A DNA stretch of 64,000 bases from VBDM01 sp964430565 (lineage in GTDB: Bacteria; Pseudomonadota; Gammaproteobacteria; Burkholderiales; SG8-39): NCBI GenBank assembly GCA_964430565.1, contig CAYSFD010000052.1:162348-226347 (forward strand), given 5' to 3'. A program made the translations under genes and the position numbers. The notes under the pieces are model-generated. The model saw nothing but the letters and a program-made list of their open reading frames with translations. It made no database searches and was not told the DNA's origin. Position 1 is the first letter of the stretch, and the number at the start of each line of letters is the position of its first letter. Below, piece by piece: positions 24,951-33,960 of this stretch.

Positions 24951-25484
24951 TCATACGAGCCTGCCTCGTTTCACCCGAAACCCGCGCGTCGGGATGGCGC
25001 CCAGGCCCTGCCCGCCGTGCGCGTGGCAAATGGCGCAGGCGAGCGCGTCGGCGGCATCAGCGGAGGGCGTGCCCGCTAGCCCGAGCAGCCGCTTCACCAT
25101 TTCCTGCACTTGCTCTTTTTTCGCGTGACCGTTTCCGACCACGGCCTGCTTGACCTGGAGCGCGGTGTACTCGGCGACCGGCAATCCCGCGTCCACCGCG
25201 GCGCAGATCGCCGTGCCGCGCGCCTGGCCCAGAGCGAGCGTGGAAGCAGGATTGACGTTGACGAAGACTTTTTCCACTGCGACCTGCTGAGGGCGGTGCT
25301 CGCCGATGATTTCTCGCAGGCCGGCGAGGATGGTCTTCAGGCGATCGGCCAGGTCGGCGTTACCGGATTTGACGCAGCCGCTGGCGATGTAGGAAAGGCT
25401 CGCGCCGTTTTTCTCGATGATGCCAAAGCCGGTCACTCGCAAACCCGGGTCGATGCCCAGGATTCGAACGGTGGAGGCCGGCAT
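24951..25484 (-). CDS. ruvC: Holliday junction resolvase RuvC
   Basis: 177 residues. Catalytic acidic residues are visible: Asp in RILGIDPGLRVTGFG, Glu in QQVAVEKVFVNVNP, and the final pair in GTPSADAADALACAICH. It cuts the junction processed by RuvAB. The C-terminus is as expected for the family. The gene is bracketed by two dRS3-like palindromes. Confidence 0.97.
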   Translation of the reverse strand: MPASTVRILGIDPGLRVTGFGIIEKNGASLSYIASGCVKSGNADLADRLKTILAGLREIIGEHRPQQVAVEKVFVNVNPASTLALGQARGTAICAAVDAGLPVAEYTALQVKQAVVGNGHAKKEQVQEMVKRLLGLAGTPSADAADALACAICHAHGGQGLGAIPTRGFRVKRGRLV

Positions 25485-25558
25485 TCTGGGATTATTCAGT
25501 ATCGAGGATCAAGGATCAAGGATTCTCGTTCCTGTTATTGAGAATTAATCAAACGACA

Positions 25559-25586
25559 CTGGATTTCCGCTTACGCGGGAATGACG
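25559..25586. repeat. dRS3-like palindrome between yebC and ruvC
   Basis: ATTTCCGC-TTAC-GCGGGAAT (25563-25582), an 8-base inverted repeat with one mismatch, in the same CTGGAT...GACG context as the copy at 24914-24941. Directly beside it, 25498-25535 holds short AGGATCA repeats; no gene is seen there. Confidence 0.65.
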
Positions 25587-25607
25587 GCTCTATTCATGGT
25601 TGGCCGA

Positions 25608-26333
25608 TCACTGGTCGATCACCGCCGTCGTATAGACCTCCTGCACGTCGTCGACGTTTTCCAGCGCTTCGAGGAGCTTCTGCATCCGCGCTCCTTCGTC
25701 GCCCTTCAGCACGCTCTCGGCGGTCGGCTTCATTGTCAGTTCGGCGAATTCAGGCTTGAGTCCGACTTTTGCAAGGCCGTCCCTCACAGCGACGAAATCG
25801 GCCGGCGCGCAGACCACTTCCACCGAGCCGTCGTCGTTGGCCACGACGTCTTCGGCCCCGGCCTCAAGCGCCGCCTCCATGACCTTGTCTTCGCTCGTTC
25901 CAGGGGAAAAAACAAACTGGCCGCAGTGCTTGAAGAGAAAAGCGACCGACCCATCGGTGCCGAGGTTGCCGCCGTGCTTGGCGAAAGCGTGGCGCACCTC
26001 CGCCACGGTGCGGATACGGTTATCGGTCATGCAATCCACCATTACCGCCGCCCCGCCCAGACCGTAGCCCTCGTAGCGGATCTCCTCGTAGTTGACGCCC
26101 TCCAGGCCGCCCGCGCCGCGCTTCGCCGCGCGCTCGATCGTGTCCTTGGGCATGTTCGCGTCGTACGCCTTTTCGATCGCAAGGCGCAGCCGCGGGTTCA
26201 TCGCCGGATCGGCCCCGCCCAGGCGCGAAGCCACGGTGACCTCCTTGATCAGCCGCGTGAAGATCTTGGCCTTTTTGCCATCCGATACCGCCTTCTGGTG
26301 GCGGATGTTGGCCCATCTGGAATGTCCTGACAT
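25608..26333 (-). CDS. yebC: YebC/PmpR-family protein
   Basis: 241 residues from ATG 26333 (MSGHSRWANIRHQKAVSDGKK), the highly conserved start of the family; a longer open frame upstream is not coding. YebC-type proteins help ribosomes through proline stretches and have been described as transcriptional regulators. yebC directly upstream of ruvC is the usual order in proteobacteria. Confidence 0.96.
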   Translation of the reverse strand: MSGHSRWANIRHQKAVSDGKKAKIFTRLIKEVTVASRLGGADPAMNPRLRLAIEKAYDANMPKDTIERAAKRGAGGLEGVNYEEIRYEGYGLGGAAVMVDCMTDNRIRTVAEVRHAFAKHGGNLGTDGSVAFLFKHCGQFVFSPGTSEDKVMEAALEAGAEDVVANDDGSVEVVCAPADFVAVRDGLAKVGLKPEFAELTMKPTAESVLKGDEGARMQKLLEALENVDDVQEVYTTAVIDQ

Positions 26334-26411
26334 GTGTGGAGCCGCGTCGGGTTCGGGAGAGCCTATAATTTTACATTCGAGCGTCCCGCGAACCCAAATA
26401 AAGCTCTCCCC

Positions 26412-27905
26412 ATGACCGAACCCCTGCTCGTCGCAAAAACGAAGACCACGGACCTCGTGTTTCTTCCCGCGCTCGCCAATCGCCACGGCCTGATCGCCGG
26501 GGCCACCGGCACCGGCAAGACCGTCACGCTGCAGACGCTCGCCGAAGGGTTCTCGCGAATCGGCGTGCCGGTGTTCATGGCCGACGTCAAGGGCGATCTT
26601 TCCGGCATGGCGAAGGCGGGCGGCGGCAACGCCAAGGTCGCCGAGCGCGCCAAGAGCCTCAAGCTCGAGCTCAAGCACGAAGCCTGCCCCGTCGTGTTCT
26701 GGGACGTGTTCGGCGCCTCGGGCCATCCGGTGCGCGCCACCGTCTCGGACATGGGCCCGCTGCTCCTCGCGCGCATGCTGGGCCTCAACGACACGCAGGA
26801 AGGCGTGCTCAACCTCGTATTCAAGATCGCCGACGATTCGGGACTGCTGCTGCTGGACATGAAGGACCTGCGCGCGATGCTGCATCACGTGGGCGACAAC
26901 GCCGCGCAGTTCACCACCGAGTACGGCAACATCTCCGCGGCCTCGATCGGCGCCATCCAGCGCGGGCTGCTCGCGCTCGAGACTCAGGGCGCCGACCGTT
27001 TCTTCGGCGAGCCGATGCTCAATATCGCCGATCTCATGCAGGTCGAGGGCGGCAAGGGCGCCGTCAACATCCTAGCCGCCGACAAGCTGATGAATTCGCC
27101 CAAGCTCTATTCGACGTTCCTGCTTTGGATGCTCGCCGAGCTGTTTGAGAATCTGCCGGAGGTCGGCGACGTAGACAAACCGAAGCTCGTGTTCTTCTTC
27201 GACGAAGCGCACCTGCTGTTCAGCGAGGCGCCCAAGGCGCTGCTGGAGAAGATCGAGCAGGTCGTGCGCCTGATCCGCTCCAAGGGCGTGGGCGTGTATT
27301 TCGTGACGCAGAACCCGCTCGACATCCCCGAGTCAGTGCTGGGACAGCTCGGCAACCGCGTGCAGCACGCGTTGCGCGCCTTCACGCCGCGCGACCAGAA
27401 GGCGGTGAAATCCGCGGCCGAGACCATGCGCCCCAATCCGAAGCTGAAAGTCGAGCAGGCGATCACCGAACTGGGCGTCGGCGAGGCGCTGGTGTCGCTG
27501 CTCGACGAGAAGGGGCGGCCGAACGTCACCGAGCGCGCCTTCATGGTTCCACCCGGCAGCCGGCTCGGCCCCGTCACCGAGGCCGAAAGAAAAGCCGCCA
27601 TCGCCGCCTCGCCCGTCGCCGGGCACTACGAAAAAACCGTGGACCGCGAGTCGGCGTACGAAAAATTGAAAGACCGCGCGGTTGCGCGCCAGGAATCCGC
27701 ACCGCCGCAAGGGGCGCAGGAAGGCGGCCTCATGGACAAGCTCGGAGGGATCCTCGTCGGGCGCACCGGTCCGCGCGGCGGGCGCCGCGATGGCCTGCTC
27801 GACGCCATGGCGAAAGGCGCGGCGCGCACGATCGGCTCGCAGGTCGGCAGAGAGATCGTGCGAGGCGTTCTCGGCTCGATTCTGGGCGGTGGGAAACGCC
27901 GCTAG
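26412..27905 (+). CDS. HerA-like ATPase (DUF853 family)
   Basis: 497 residues from ATG 26412. Walker A GATGTGKTVTL (residues ~37-47), Walker B in LVFFFDEAHLLF (~260), an arginine-rich region IRSKGVGVYFVTQNPLDIP, and a Gly-rich C-terminus. The HerA/FtsK superfamily member found widely in proteobacteria is annotated as helicase HerA-like; its function is not settled and no NurA-type nuclease is adjacent. Divergent from yebC; a TATAAT at 26364-26369 may serve it, although no -35 is obvious. Confidence 0.85.
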   Translation: MTEPLLVAKTKTTDLVFLPALANRHGLIAGATGTGKTVTLQTLAEGFSRIGVPVFMADVKGDLSGMAKAGGGNAKVAERAKSLKLELKHEACPVVFWDVFGASGHPVRATVSDMGPLLLARMLGLNDTQEGVLNLVFKIADDSGLLLLDMKDLRAMLHHVGDNAAQFTTEYGNISAASIGAIQRGLLALETQGADRFFGEPMLNIADLMQVEGGKGAVNILAADKLMNSPKLYSTFLLWMLAELFENLPEVGDVDKPKLVFFFDEAHLLFSEAPKALLEKIEQVVRLIRSKGVGVYFVTQNPLDIPESVLGQLGNRVQHALRAFTPRDQKAVKSAAETMRPNPKLKVEQAITELGVGEALVSLLDEKGRPNVTERAFMVPPGSRLGPVTEAERKAAIAASPVAGHYEKTVDRESAYEKLKDRAVARQESAPPQGAQEGGLMDKLGGILVGRTGPRGGRRDGLLDAMAKGAARTIGSQVGREIVRGVLGSILGGGKRR

Positions 27906-27906
27906 T

Positions 27907-28080
27907 AGGTTGTTGAAAAAGTGCGCACGAGACTAATTTTCTTGTCATCCTGAGCCCCTCGCTTCGCTCGAGGGTAAACTCCGCGAAGGATCTGCTTTTC
28001 TTGCGGATCAATTGCTTACCAAAGCAGATTCTTCGTCGCTACGCTCCTCAGAATGACAGCCCTTCATTTTTTAACAGCCT
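27907..28080. repeat. Hairpin repeat, copy 1 (with terminal inverted repeats)
   Basis: The ends AGGTTGTTGAAAAA (27907-27920) and TTTTTTAACAGCCT (28067-28080) are inverted repeats (12 of 14). An inner pair GTCATCCTGAG...CTCAGAATGAC encloses AAGGATCTGC...GCAGATTCTT. It fills the gap between the HerA-like and EamA genes. A second, shorter copy lies at 29786-29914. Confidence 0.8.
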
Positions 28081-28084
28081 GATA

Positions 28085-28987
28085 GTGACCCCTGTTGTTT
28101 CCTATCGCGCAATCGGCGTCGCGATGGCTATCGTGGGCGTGGTATGTTTTTCGTTGCGCCCGATTCTGATCAAGCTCGCCTACGGCATCGTGGTCGATCC
28201 GATCACACTGCTCGCGTTGCGGATGATCTTCTCGCTGCCCTTCTTTCTTGCGGCCGCGGCCTGGGTCGGGCGCGAGAGCGGGCGCGCTCCCATCAGCGGC
28301 AAGGACGCCTGGGCTATCGTGCTGCTCGGCTTTGTCGGCTACTACTTCGCGAGCTTTGCCGATTTCCTCGGGCTGCAGTACATCTCCTCGGGACTGGGGC
28401 GGTTGATCCTGTTCGTCTACCCCACGCTGGTGGTGATCTTGTCGCTCGCGTTCCTGCACAAGCGCCCGACCACGCGCGATGTCGTGGCGCTGGGCGTGAC
28501 CTACTCGGGGATCGCGCTGGTAATGTCCAACGCAGCGGGCGGCTCGAACGCCAACCTCGCTCTCGGGGCGGCGCTGTGCTTCGCCAGCGCCGCCGGCTAC
28601 GCGGTGTATCTCGTAGCGAGCAGCCAGGTGGTGCAGCGGGTCGGGTCGGTGCGCTTTACCGCCTACGCCATGAGCGTCGCCAGCGGGTTCTGCATCCTGC
28701 AGTTCCTCCTTTTGCGGCCTCTTTCGGCGCTGCAAATGCCGGGCGAAGTGTACGGCCTGGCGTTGGCGATGGCGCTATTCAGCACCGTCCTGCCTGTTTT
28801 CATCACCAGCGAGGCGCTCAAGCGCATCGGCGCGAACCAGGTGGCCCTGTTCGGTGCGCTCGGTCCGGTGACCACCATCTTTTTCGGCTGGCTGGGCCTG
28901 GACGAGATCATGACCCCGGTACAATTGGCGGGCGCCGCGCTGGTGCTGGGAGGGGTTCTGCTGGTGACGTTCAGGGCGGCGAGATAA
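28085..28987 (+). CDS. EamA/DMT-family transporter
   Basis: 300 residues, ten predicted transmembrane helices in two EamA halves (for example GVAMAIVGVVCFSLRPILIKLAYG and LGAALCFASAAGYAVYLVASSQV). GTG 28085 is the first start after the repeat; ATG 28124 is an alternative, since no ribosome site is clear at either. The substrate is not predictable from sequence. It is flanked on its 5' side by repeat copy 1 and followed by an SDR gene after 14 bases. Confidence 0.82.
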   Translation: MTPVVSYRAIGVAMAIVGVVCFSLRPILIKLAYGIVVDPITLLALRMIFSLPFFLAAAAWVGRESGRAPISGKDAWAIVLLGFVGYYFASFADFLGLQYISSGLGRLILFVYPTLVVILSLAFLHKRPTTRDVVALGVTYSGIALVMSNAAGGSNANLALGAALCFASAAGYAVYLVASSQVVQRVGSVRFTAYAMSVASGFCILQFLLLRPLSALQMPGEVYGLALAMALFSTVLPVFITSEALKRIGANQVALFGALGPVTTIFFGWLGLDEIMTPVQLAGAALVLGGVLLVTFRAAR

Positions 28988-29001
28988 TTTTTTTGGAGTA
29001 C

Positions 29002-29784
29002 ATGGTGGACCTGGGCATTCGCGGCAAGACGGCGCTGGTATGCGGCGCAAGCAAGGGACTGGGGCGTGGTTGCGCGACGGCGCTCGCACGCGAAGGCTGC
29101 CGCGTTACGCTGGTCGCGCGCGAACGCCAGACCCTGGAGAAGACGGCCGGCGAGATCCGCGCCGCGACCGGAGCAACGGTCGCAATCGTGGCGGCCGACA
29201 TTACGAGCGAAGAGGGCCGCGCCGCGGCGCTCGCCGCCTGTCCGCAGCCGGACATCCTCGTCACCAACGCAGGCGGCCCGCCGCCGGGGGACTTCCGCAA
29301 ATTCGCTCGGGAGGATTGGCTGAAAGCGGTGAGCGCCAACATGCTCACCCCGATCGAGCTGATCCGCGCCACGGTGGACGGAATGATTTCGCGGCGCTTC
29401 GGGCGCATCGTCAACATCACCTCGAGCGCGGTCAAGGCCCCGATCGGCGAATTGGCTTTGTCGAACGGGGCGCGCAGCGGCCTCACCGGGTTCGTCGCGG
29501 GCCTCGCGCGCGAGACCGTCGCGCACAACGTCACGATTAACAATCTGCTCCCCGGGCGCTTCTGGACCGATCGCCTGATCAGCAACACCGAGTTTCTTGC
29601 AAAGGAGCAGGGCAGGACACCCGAGGAGGTCAAGCGTGAGCGCGAAAAAGCGATTCCCGCACGCCGCTTCGGTACGCCCGAGGAGTTCGGTGACGCCTGC
29701 GCTTATCTGTGCAGCGCCCAAGCAGGCTACATCACCGGACAGAACTTCCTGATCGACGGCGGCATCTATCCCGGCACGTTCTAG
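29002..29784 (+). CDS. Atypical short-chain dehydrogenase lacking the YXXXK motif
   Basis: 260 residues from ATG 29002 with GGAG upstream. Rossmann motif TALVCGASKGLGRG and NAGG are intact, and the catalytic Ser region reads NITSSAVKAPIGELALSNGARSG. The usual Tyr-X-X-X-Lys is missing there (LSNGARS instead). The C-terminal QNFLIDGGIYPGTF is typical of SDRs. This resembles an atypical SDR subgroup often annotated as 3-oxoacyl-ACP reductase; catalysis by the classic mechanism is doubtful. Likely co-transcribed with the EamA gene. Confidence 0.82.
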   Translation: MVDLGIRGKTALVCGASKGLGRGCATALAREGCRVTLVARERQTLEKTAGEIRAATGATVAIVAADITSEEGRAAALAACPQPDILVTNAGGPPPGDFRKFAREDWLKAVSANMLTPIELIRATVDGMISRRFGRIVNITSSAVKAPIGELALSNGARSGLTGFVAGLARETVAHNVTINNLLPGRFWTDRLISNTEFLAKEQGRTPEEVKREREKAIPARRFGTPEEFGDACAYLCSAQAGYITGQNFLIDGGIYPGTF

Positions 29785-29785
29785 T

Positions 29786-29914
29786 TGTCATCCTGAGCCC
29801 TACGCTTTCGCTCAGGGTAGACTCCGCGAAGGATCTGCTGCTATCACTTGCCAAAGCAGATTCTTCGTCGCTCCGCTCCTCAGAATGACAGAGCTTAATT
29901 TTTCAACAGCCTGC
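29786..29914. repeat. Hairpin repeat, copy 2
   Basis: Same inner pattern as copy 1 (GTCATCCTGAG, AAGGATCTGC, GCAGATTCTTCGTCGCT, CTCAGAATGACA) and the right end TTTTTCAACAGCCTG. The left TIR (AGGTTGTTGAAAAA) is missing; the copy starts right after the SDR stop codon. It precedes the spermidine-synthase-like gene by 6 bases. Confidence 0.8.
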
Positions 29915-29920
29915 TAACTC

Positions 29921-31936
29921 ATGATCCTTTACGCAGCCACGATTTTCCTGAGCGCCTTCCTGCTGTTCCAGGTGCAGCCGCTCATCGCCAAGATCATCCT
30001 GCCCTGGTTTGGCGGCAGCGCGGCGGTGTGGACGATCTGCATGCTGTTTTTCCAGTTGCTGCTGCTCGCCGGTTACGTGTACTCGCACGCCTACGTGAGG
30101 ATGCGGATCCCAATGCGGCGTTACATACACATCGCGCTGCTCGTGGCAGCGGCGACAACGCTGCCACTCGCCGCGGACGTCGCCTGGAAACCCTCAGGCG
30201 GCGAGGACCCGACGTGGCGAATACTCGCGTTGCTCGTAACCAGCGTTGGGTTGCCCTACTTCATGCTCTCCACTACGGGCCCCCTGGTGCAGGTCTGGTA
30301 CGCACGCGCATTCCAAGGCGCCTCGCCTTATCGGCTGTTCGCGCTTTCCAATCTGGGCTCGATGATTGCGCTCGTCTCCTATCCCCTCGCCGTCGAGCCG
30401 CTGCTCGCACTGCGCGCCCAGACGGCAATCTGGTCGGGCGGCTTCGTTGTGTTTGCGCTCGCGTGCGCGGCGCTCGCCTGGCGCAGCAGAGAGAGGGAGG
30501 TCGAGTTCGCCCCGCAGGCGCAATCGGACAAGCCAGGGCCGGGCCTGCAGGCGCTGTGGGCGGCGCTTGCGGCCTGCGCCTCGATGCTGCTGCTCGCCTT
30601 CACCAGCCACATGACGCTCAACGTCGCGGCGATTCCCTTCCTCTGGGTGCTGCCGCTCGCGCTTTACCTCTTGAGCTTCGTGCTCTGTTTCGAGGCTTCG
30701 GGCTGGTACCGGCGCTGGCTGTTTCTGCCTCTGGCCGGCGCGGGCCTCGCCGCGGTGTGCGTGACGCTGACCCAGTCCAATCCGAGCATCTGGACCCTGA
30801 TCCCGCTCTACTCGGCGACGCTCTTCGCCGCGTGCATGGTGTGCCACGGGGAACTCGCGCGATCCAAGCCCGATCCGCGCCATCTCACCGACTTCTATCT
30901 GATGCTCGCCCTGGGCGGCGCCCTGGGGGGCGTGCTGGTGGGCCTGGTGGCGCCCCAGGTTTTCGACGATCTCTACGAGCTGCCGATCGGCATGTGCGCG
31001 CTTTCCCTGCTTGCGATGGTTGCGCTGCTGCGCGACCGTTCGAGCCTCCTCTACGGGCGTTGGGGAACAGCAGCTCGAGTGGTTTTCTTCGCACTCATCG
31101 TCGGCCTCGGCGTCGCACTTGCACGGACTTATTGGGATAGCGCCGCGGACTCGCGCCTCACCTCCCGCAATTTCTACGGCGTGCTCAACGTTCGCGATTC
31201 GGGCGAAGGTCCGGAAGCCATGCGCGTGCTCGCGCACGGCACCATCATTCACGGCAAGCAGTTCCTCGAACCGGATCGGCGCGACTGGCCGACCAGCTAC
31301 TACGGGATGACTTCGGGAATCGGGCTCGCCATTCTCGATGCGCGCTCCCGCGGACCGTTGCGGGTGGGCGTGGTGGGACTGGGGGCGGGAACGCTCGCGG
31401 CTTACGGCAGATCGGGTGACGTGTTTCGCTTCTACGACATCAACCCCAAAGTGATCGAGCTCGCCCGCTCGGAGTTCAGCTTTCTCAAGGACAGCCAGGC
31501 ACAGTCGGAGGTCGCTCTGGGCGACGCGCGCCTGTCGCTCGAGCGCGAGCCGGATCAGAATTTCGACATTCTCGCGCTCGATGCCTTTTCGAGCGACGCC
31601 ATTCCGGTGCACCTGCTCACGGTCGAGGCTTTCCGCGCGTACCTGCGGCACCTCAAGCCCGGCGGAGTTCTTGCCGTTCACATCTCCAACCGCTACCTCG
31701 ACCTGGTGCCCGTGGTGCAACAGGCCGCCCTGCATCTTTCGCTCGAGATTCGTCAGGTGGAGAACGATGACGACGATGACGCAGGGGTCTATCGGTCCGA
31801 CTGGATGCTGCTCTCCGCCTCACCCGCGGCCTTCGAGGGAAATTTTTTGAAAGAAGGGGCCGAAAGGATCGACTCGGCGCCGAGCGTGAGGCTCTGGACC
31901 GACGACTACAGCGACCTGTACCGGATTCTGAAGTAG
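29921..31936 (+). CDS. Fused membrane/spermidine-synthase-like protein
   Basis: 671 residues. The first ~400 hold about ten to twelve transmembrane helices (starting SAFLLFQVQPLIAKIILPWFGG, typical of this family). The C-terminal ~250 residues form a Rossmann-like aminopropyltransferase/methyltransferase domain: VGVVGLGAGTLAAYGR, a DINPKVIELAR acidic loop, and DILALDAFSSDAIPVHLLT. The cytosolic domain resembles spermidine synthase, but the reaction of membrane-fused members is not established. The 27 bases at its 3' end recur at 34116-34142. Confidence 0.85.
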   Translation: MILYAATIFLSAFLLFQVQPLIAKIILPWFGGSAAVWTICMLFFQLLLLAGYVYSHAYVRMRIPMRRYIHIALLVAAATTLPLAADVAWKPSGGEDPTWRILALLVTSVGLPYFMLSTTGPLVQVWYARAFQGASPYRLFALSNLGSMIALVSYPLAVEPLLALRAQTAIWSGGFVVFALACAALAWRSREREVEFAPQAQSDKPGPGLQALWAALAACASMLLLAFTSHMTLNVAAIPFLWVLPLALYLLSFVLCFEASGWYRRWLFLPLAGAGLAAVCVTLTQSNPSIWTLIPLYSATLFAACMVCHGELARSKPDPRHLTDFYLMLALGGALGGVLVGLVAPQVFDDLYELPIGMCALSLLAMVALLRDRSSLLYGRWGTAARVVFFALIVGLGVALARTYWDSAADSRLTSRNFYGVLNVRDSGEGPEAMRVLAHGTIIHGKQFLEPDRRDWPTSYYGMTSGIGLAILDARSRGPLRVGVVGLGAGTLAAYGRSGDVFRFYDINPKVIELARSEFSFLKDSQAQSEVALGDARLSLEREPDQNFDILALDAFSSDAIPVHLLTVEAFRAYLRHLKPGGVLAVHISNRYLDLVPVVQQAALHLSLEIRQVENDDDDDAGVYRSDWMLLSASPAAFEGNFLKEGAERIDSAPSVRLWTDDYSDLYRILK

Positions 31937-31937
31937 C
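31911..31937 (+). repeat. Direct repeat, left copy (3' end of spermidine-synthase-like gene)
   Basis: GCGACCTGTACCGGATTCTG and the next 7 bases (AAGTAGC) encode the last residues and stop (DLYRILK). They are repeated at 34116-34142 with a single difference (26 of 27). The two copies bracket the fabI and NMO genes. Confidence 0.85.
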
Positions 31938-31982
31938 GCCGAGGTAAGTGCGGCGCGAGTGTTCGGCGGAGTTTGCCGGAGC

Positions 31983-33182
31983 TCATCCGGCCTGCGCCAA
32001 ATCCGCCGGCATAATGCCATTCAGCAGGTATTCGATCAGGTCCCTGACCGGACGAATCTGCTTGCCGAACGGCAACGGCCCAGCCCCGCGAAAAAACAGT
32101 CCGCGCTTGACATCTCCAGCAAGCGCCGCCGCGAGGTGGTGGTCGATGCAGAATTGCCCGAAGCGCTCGATGCCGTCGCGCAGCCCGCATTGCTCCAGGC
32201 AGTCGAACGCGAGCGTGCACTGGGTACGCGCGTTGGCGCGGCGCTGCAGCACCGGCAGCTTGGCCAAGTATTGCTCCAGCCAGGGGGTTTTGACTGCACG
32301 TGCCGGCAGCCCGGCGACGCTCATGAAGGTGACGATATCTTCCGGCTTGGCGTCGGCCAGCACGCGCTTGAAATTCGGATGCGCATCACTTTCCTCGGTC
32401 ACGGCGAATGGCGTGCCGACCTGCACGGCGCTGGCGCCCTGCACAAACAGATCGTGCACCTGCGCAGGCGTGGCGATGCCACCGGCGGGAATGAGGGGCA
32501 CCTGCTCGCGTTCGATTCCCAGTTGCCTGAACACCGCGAAGGTCTCTTCCAGCACGCGCGGAAAATCGAAACGCGGATCGTTCAAATCGGCGACCTTTGC
32601 CGCCCCCAGGTGTCCGCCCGCATAAAGGGGATGCTCGATAACGATGGCATCGGGCAGGCGCGATCTGCGCAGCCATTTCTTGAGCACGATGGCGATGCCG
32701 CGCGAGTCGGAAAGGATCGGGATCAACGCGACATCGGGATACGCGGCCGTCAGATCCGGCAGATCGAGCGGCAAGCCCGCACCGACCACAATCGCCGCGG
32801 CACCGGATTCACATGATTGACGCACGCTGGCGGCGTATTCCGAGACCGCCCGCATGACGTTCACGGCGATCAAGCCATTTCCGCCGGCGATCTCCAGTGC
32901 CGCGCGCACCTCGCGATCGATGGCAAGCAGATTTACCCGGTTGATGAGTTCCTTGTCGCGGCTCTTTGCGGTTTGCGCCATCAGATCGGGATGATGGCGC
33001 CTCAGATCCACGCTCGACAGCGTGCCGACCGCACCGGCACGGGCCACGCTTCCCGCCAGCCGATGCGCGGAGATGCCCACACCCATGCCGCCCTGCACGA
33101 TTGGTAACAGCGATCTTCCCTTGATGCGCAATACCGGGTTATCGCCTGATTCGGGATTCGACATGCTGGAATGCTCAGTCAT
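31983..33182 (-). CDS. Nitronate monooxygenase/2-nitropropane dioxygenase-family flavoprotein (UfaA-like)
   Basis: About 399 residues from ATG 33182, which overlaps the fabI stop (ATGACTGA); ATG 33164 is an alternative. A FMN-binding TIM barrel with QGGMGVGISAHRLAG near the N-terminus, the conserved GGHLGA segment (catalytic His of NMOs) and the phosphate-binding PLIPAGGIATPAQVHDLF and QVGTPFAVTEES. The family includes UfaA of Neisseria gonorrhoeae, needed for anaerobic unsaturated fatty acid synthesis. Coupling to fabI and an FNR-type promoter fit that role better than nitronate oxidation. Assigning UfaA function is an inference. Confidence 0.8.
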   Translation of the reverse strand: MTEHSSMSNPESGDNPVLRIKGRSLLPIVQGGMGVGISAHRLAGSVARAGAVGTLSSVDLRRHHPDLMAQTAKSRDKELINRVNLLAIDREVRAALEIAGGNGLIAVNVMRAVSEYAASVRQSCESGAAAIVVGAGLPLDLPDLTAAYPDVALIPILSDSRGIAIVLKKWLRRSRLPDAIVIEHPLYAGGHLGAAKVADLNDPRFDFPRVLEETFAVFRQLGIEREQVPLIPAGGIATPAQVHDLFVQGASAVQVGTPFAVTEESDAHPNFKRVLADAKPEDIVTFMSVAGLPARAVKTPWLEQYLAKLPVLQRRANARTQCTLAFDCLEQCGLRDGIERFGQFCIDHHLAAALAGDVKRGLFFRGAGPLPFGKQIRPVRDLIEYLLNGIMPADLAQAG

Positions 33183-33960
33183 CCCTGGCGAGGCCGGACA
33201 TGTTGAAGCCACCATCAACATAGGTAATTTCGCCGTTGATGCCGCTGGCGAGATCGCTGCACAGAAACGCGGCAGTGTTGCCGACTTCCTCGGTGGTCAC
33301 GTTGCGCCGCAGCGGTGAATTTTTGGCGACATGACTGAGCAACTTATTGAAATCGCCGATTCCGGCGGCGGCCAGCGTCTTGATCGGCCCGGCGGAAATG
33401 CCGTTGACGCGGATGCCCACTGGGCCGAGGCTGAATGCCAGATAGCGTACGCACGCTTCCAGGCTGGCTTTGGCGAGTCCCATCACGTTGTAATTCGGCA
33501 CGGCCCGCACCGCACCGAGATAAGTCATCGCGACCACAGCCGCCTTGCGCCCCTGCATCAGCGGCAACCCGCCCTTGACCAGCGCGGCCAGGCTGTAGGA
33601 ACTGATATCGTGGGCGATGCGAAAATTTTCGCGCGTAACAGCCTCGTGAAAATTTCCGGCGAGCGCGTCCCGCGGCACGTAGGCAATGGCGTGGACGATG
33701 CCATCGAGAGCGTCCCAGATTTGCCCAAGCCGCGCAAACGTGGCGGCAATCTCCTCATCACTGGCGACATCGCAGGGAAAGATCCGGTTCGAACCAAATT
33801 CCGTCGCAAGTGCTTCCACGCGCTCACGCACGCTTTCACCCTGGTACGTAAACGCCAGTTCCGCACCCTCGCGATGCATGGCCTTTGCGACACCATAGGC
33901 AATCGAGCGGTTGCTCAATAGGCCGGTTACCAGAATCTTCTTGTTTGCCATCATCCCCAT
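33175..33960 (-). CDS. fabI: Enoyl-ACP reductase FabI
   Basis: 261 residues from ATG 33960 (AAGGTGA 5 bases upstream); the frame continues upstream but that part is unlike the family. NADH-binding KKILVTGLLSNRSIAYGVAKAM, and the catalytic YNVMGLAK (Tyr-X6-Lys), with the C-terminal GEITYVDGGFNMSG. It reduces trans-2-enoyl-ACP in fatty acid synthesis. The gene runs into the UfaA-like gene with an 8-base overlap. It is inside a region flanked by direct repeats and has its own FNR-like promoter. Confidence 0.95.
   Translation of the reverse strand: MGMMANKKILVTGLLSNRSIAYGVAKAMHREGAELAFTYQGESVRERVEALATEFGSNRIFPCDVASDEEIAATFARLGQIWDALDGIVHAIAYVPRDALAGNFHEAVTRENFRIAHDISSYSLAALVKGGLPLMQGRKAAVVAMTYLGAVRAVPNYNVMGLAKASLEACVRYLAFSLGPVGIRVNGISAGPIKTLAAAGIGDFNKLLSHVAKNSPLRRNVTTEEVGNTAAFLCSDLASGINGEITYVDGGFNMSGLARDD

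Noticed and set aside
26334..26888. Long N-terminal extension of YebC
   Set aside because: The family begins MSGHSRWANIRHQK at 26333; the upstream frame overlaps the divergent HerA-like gene.
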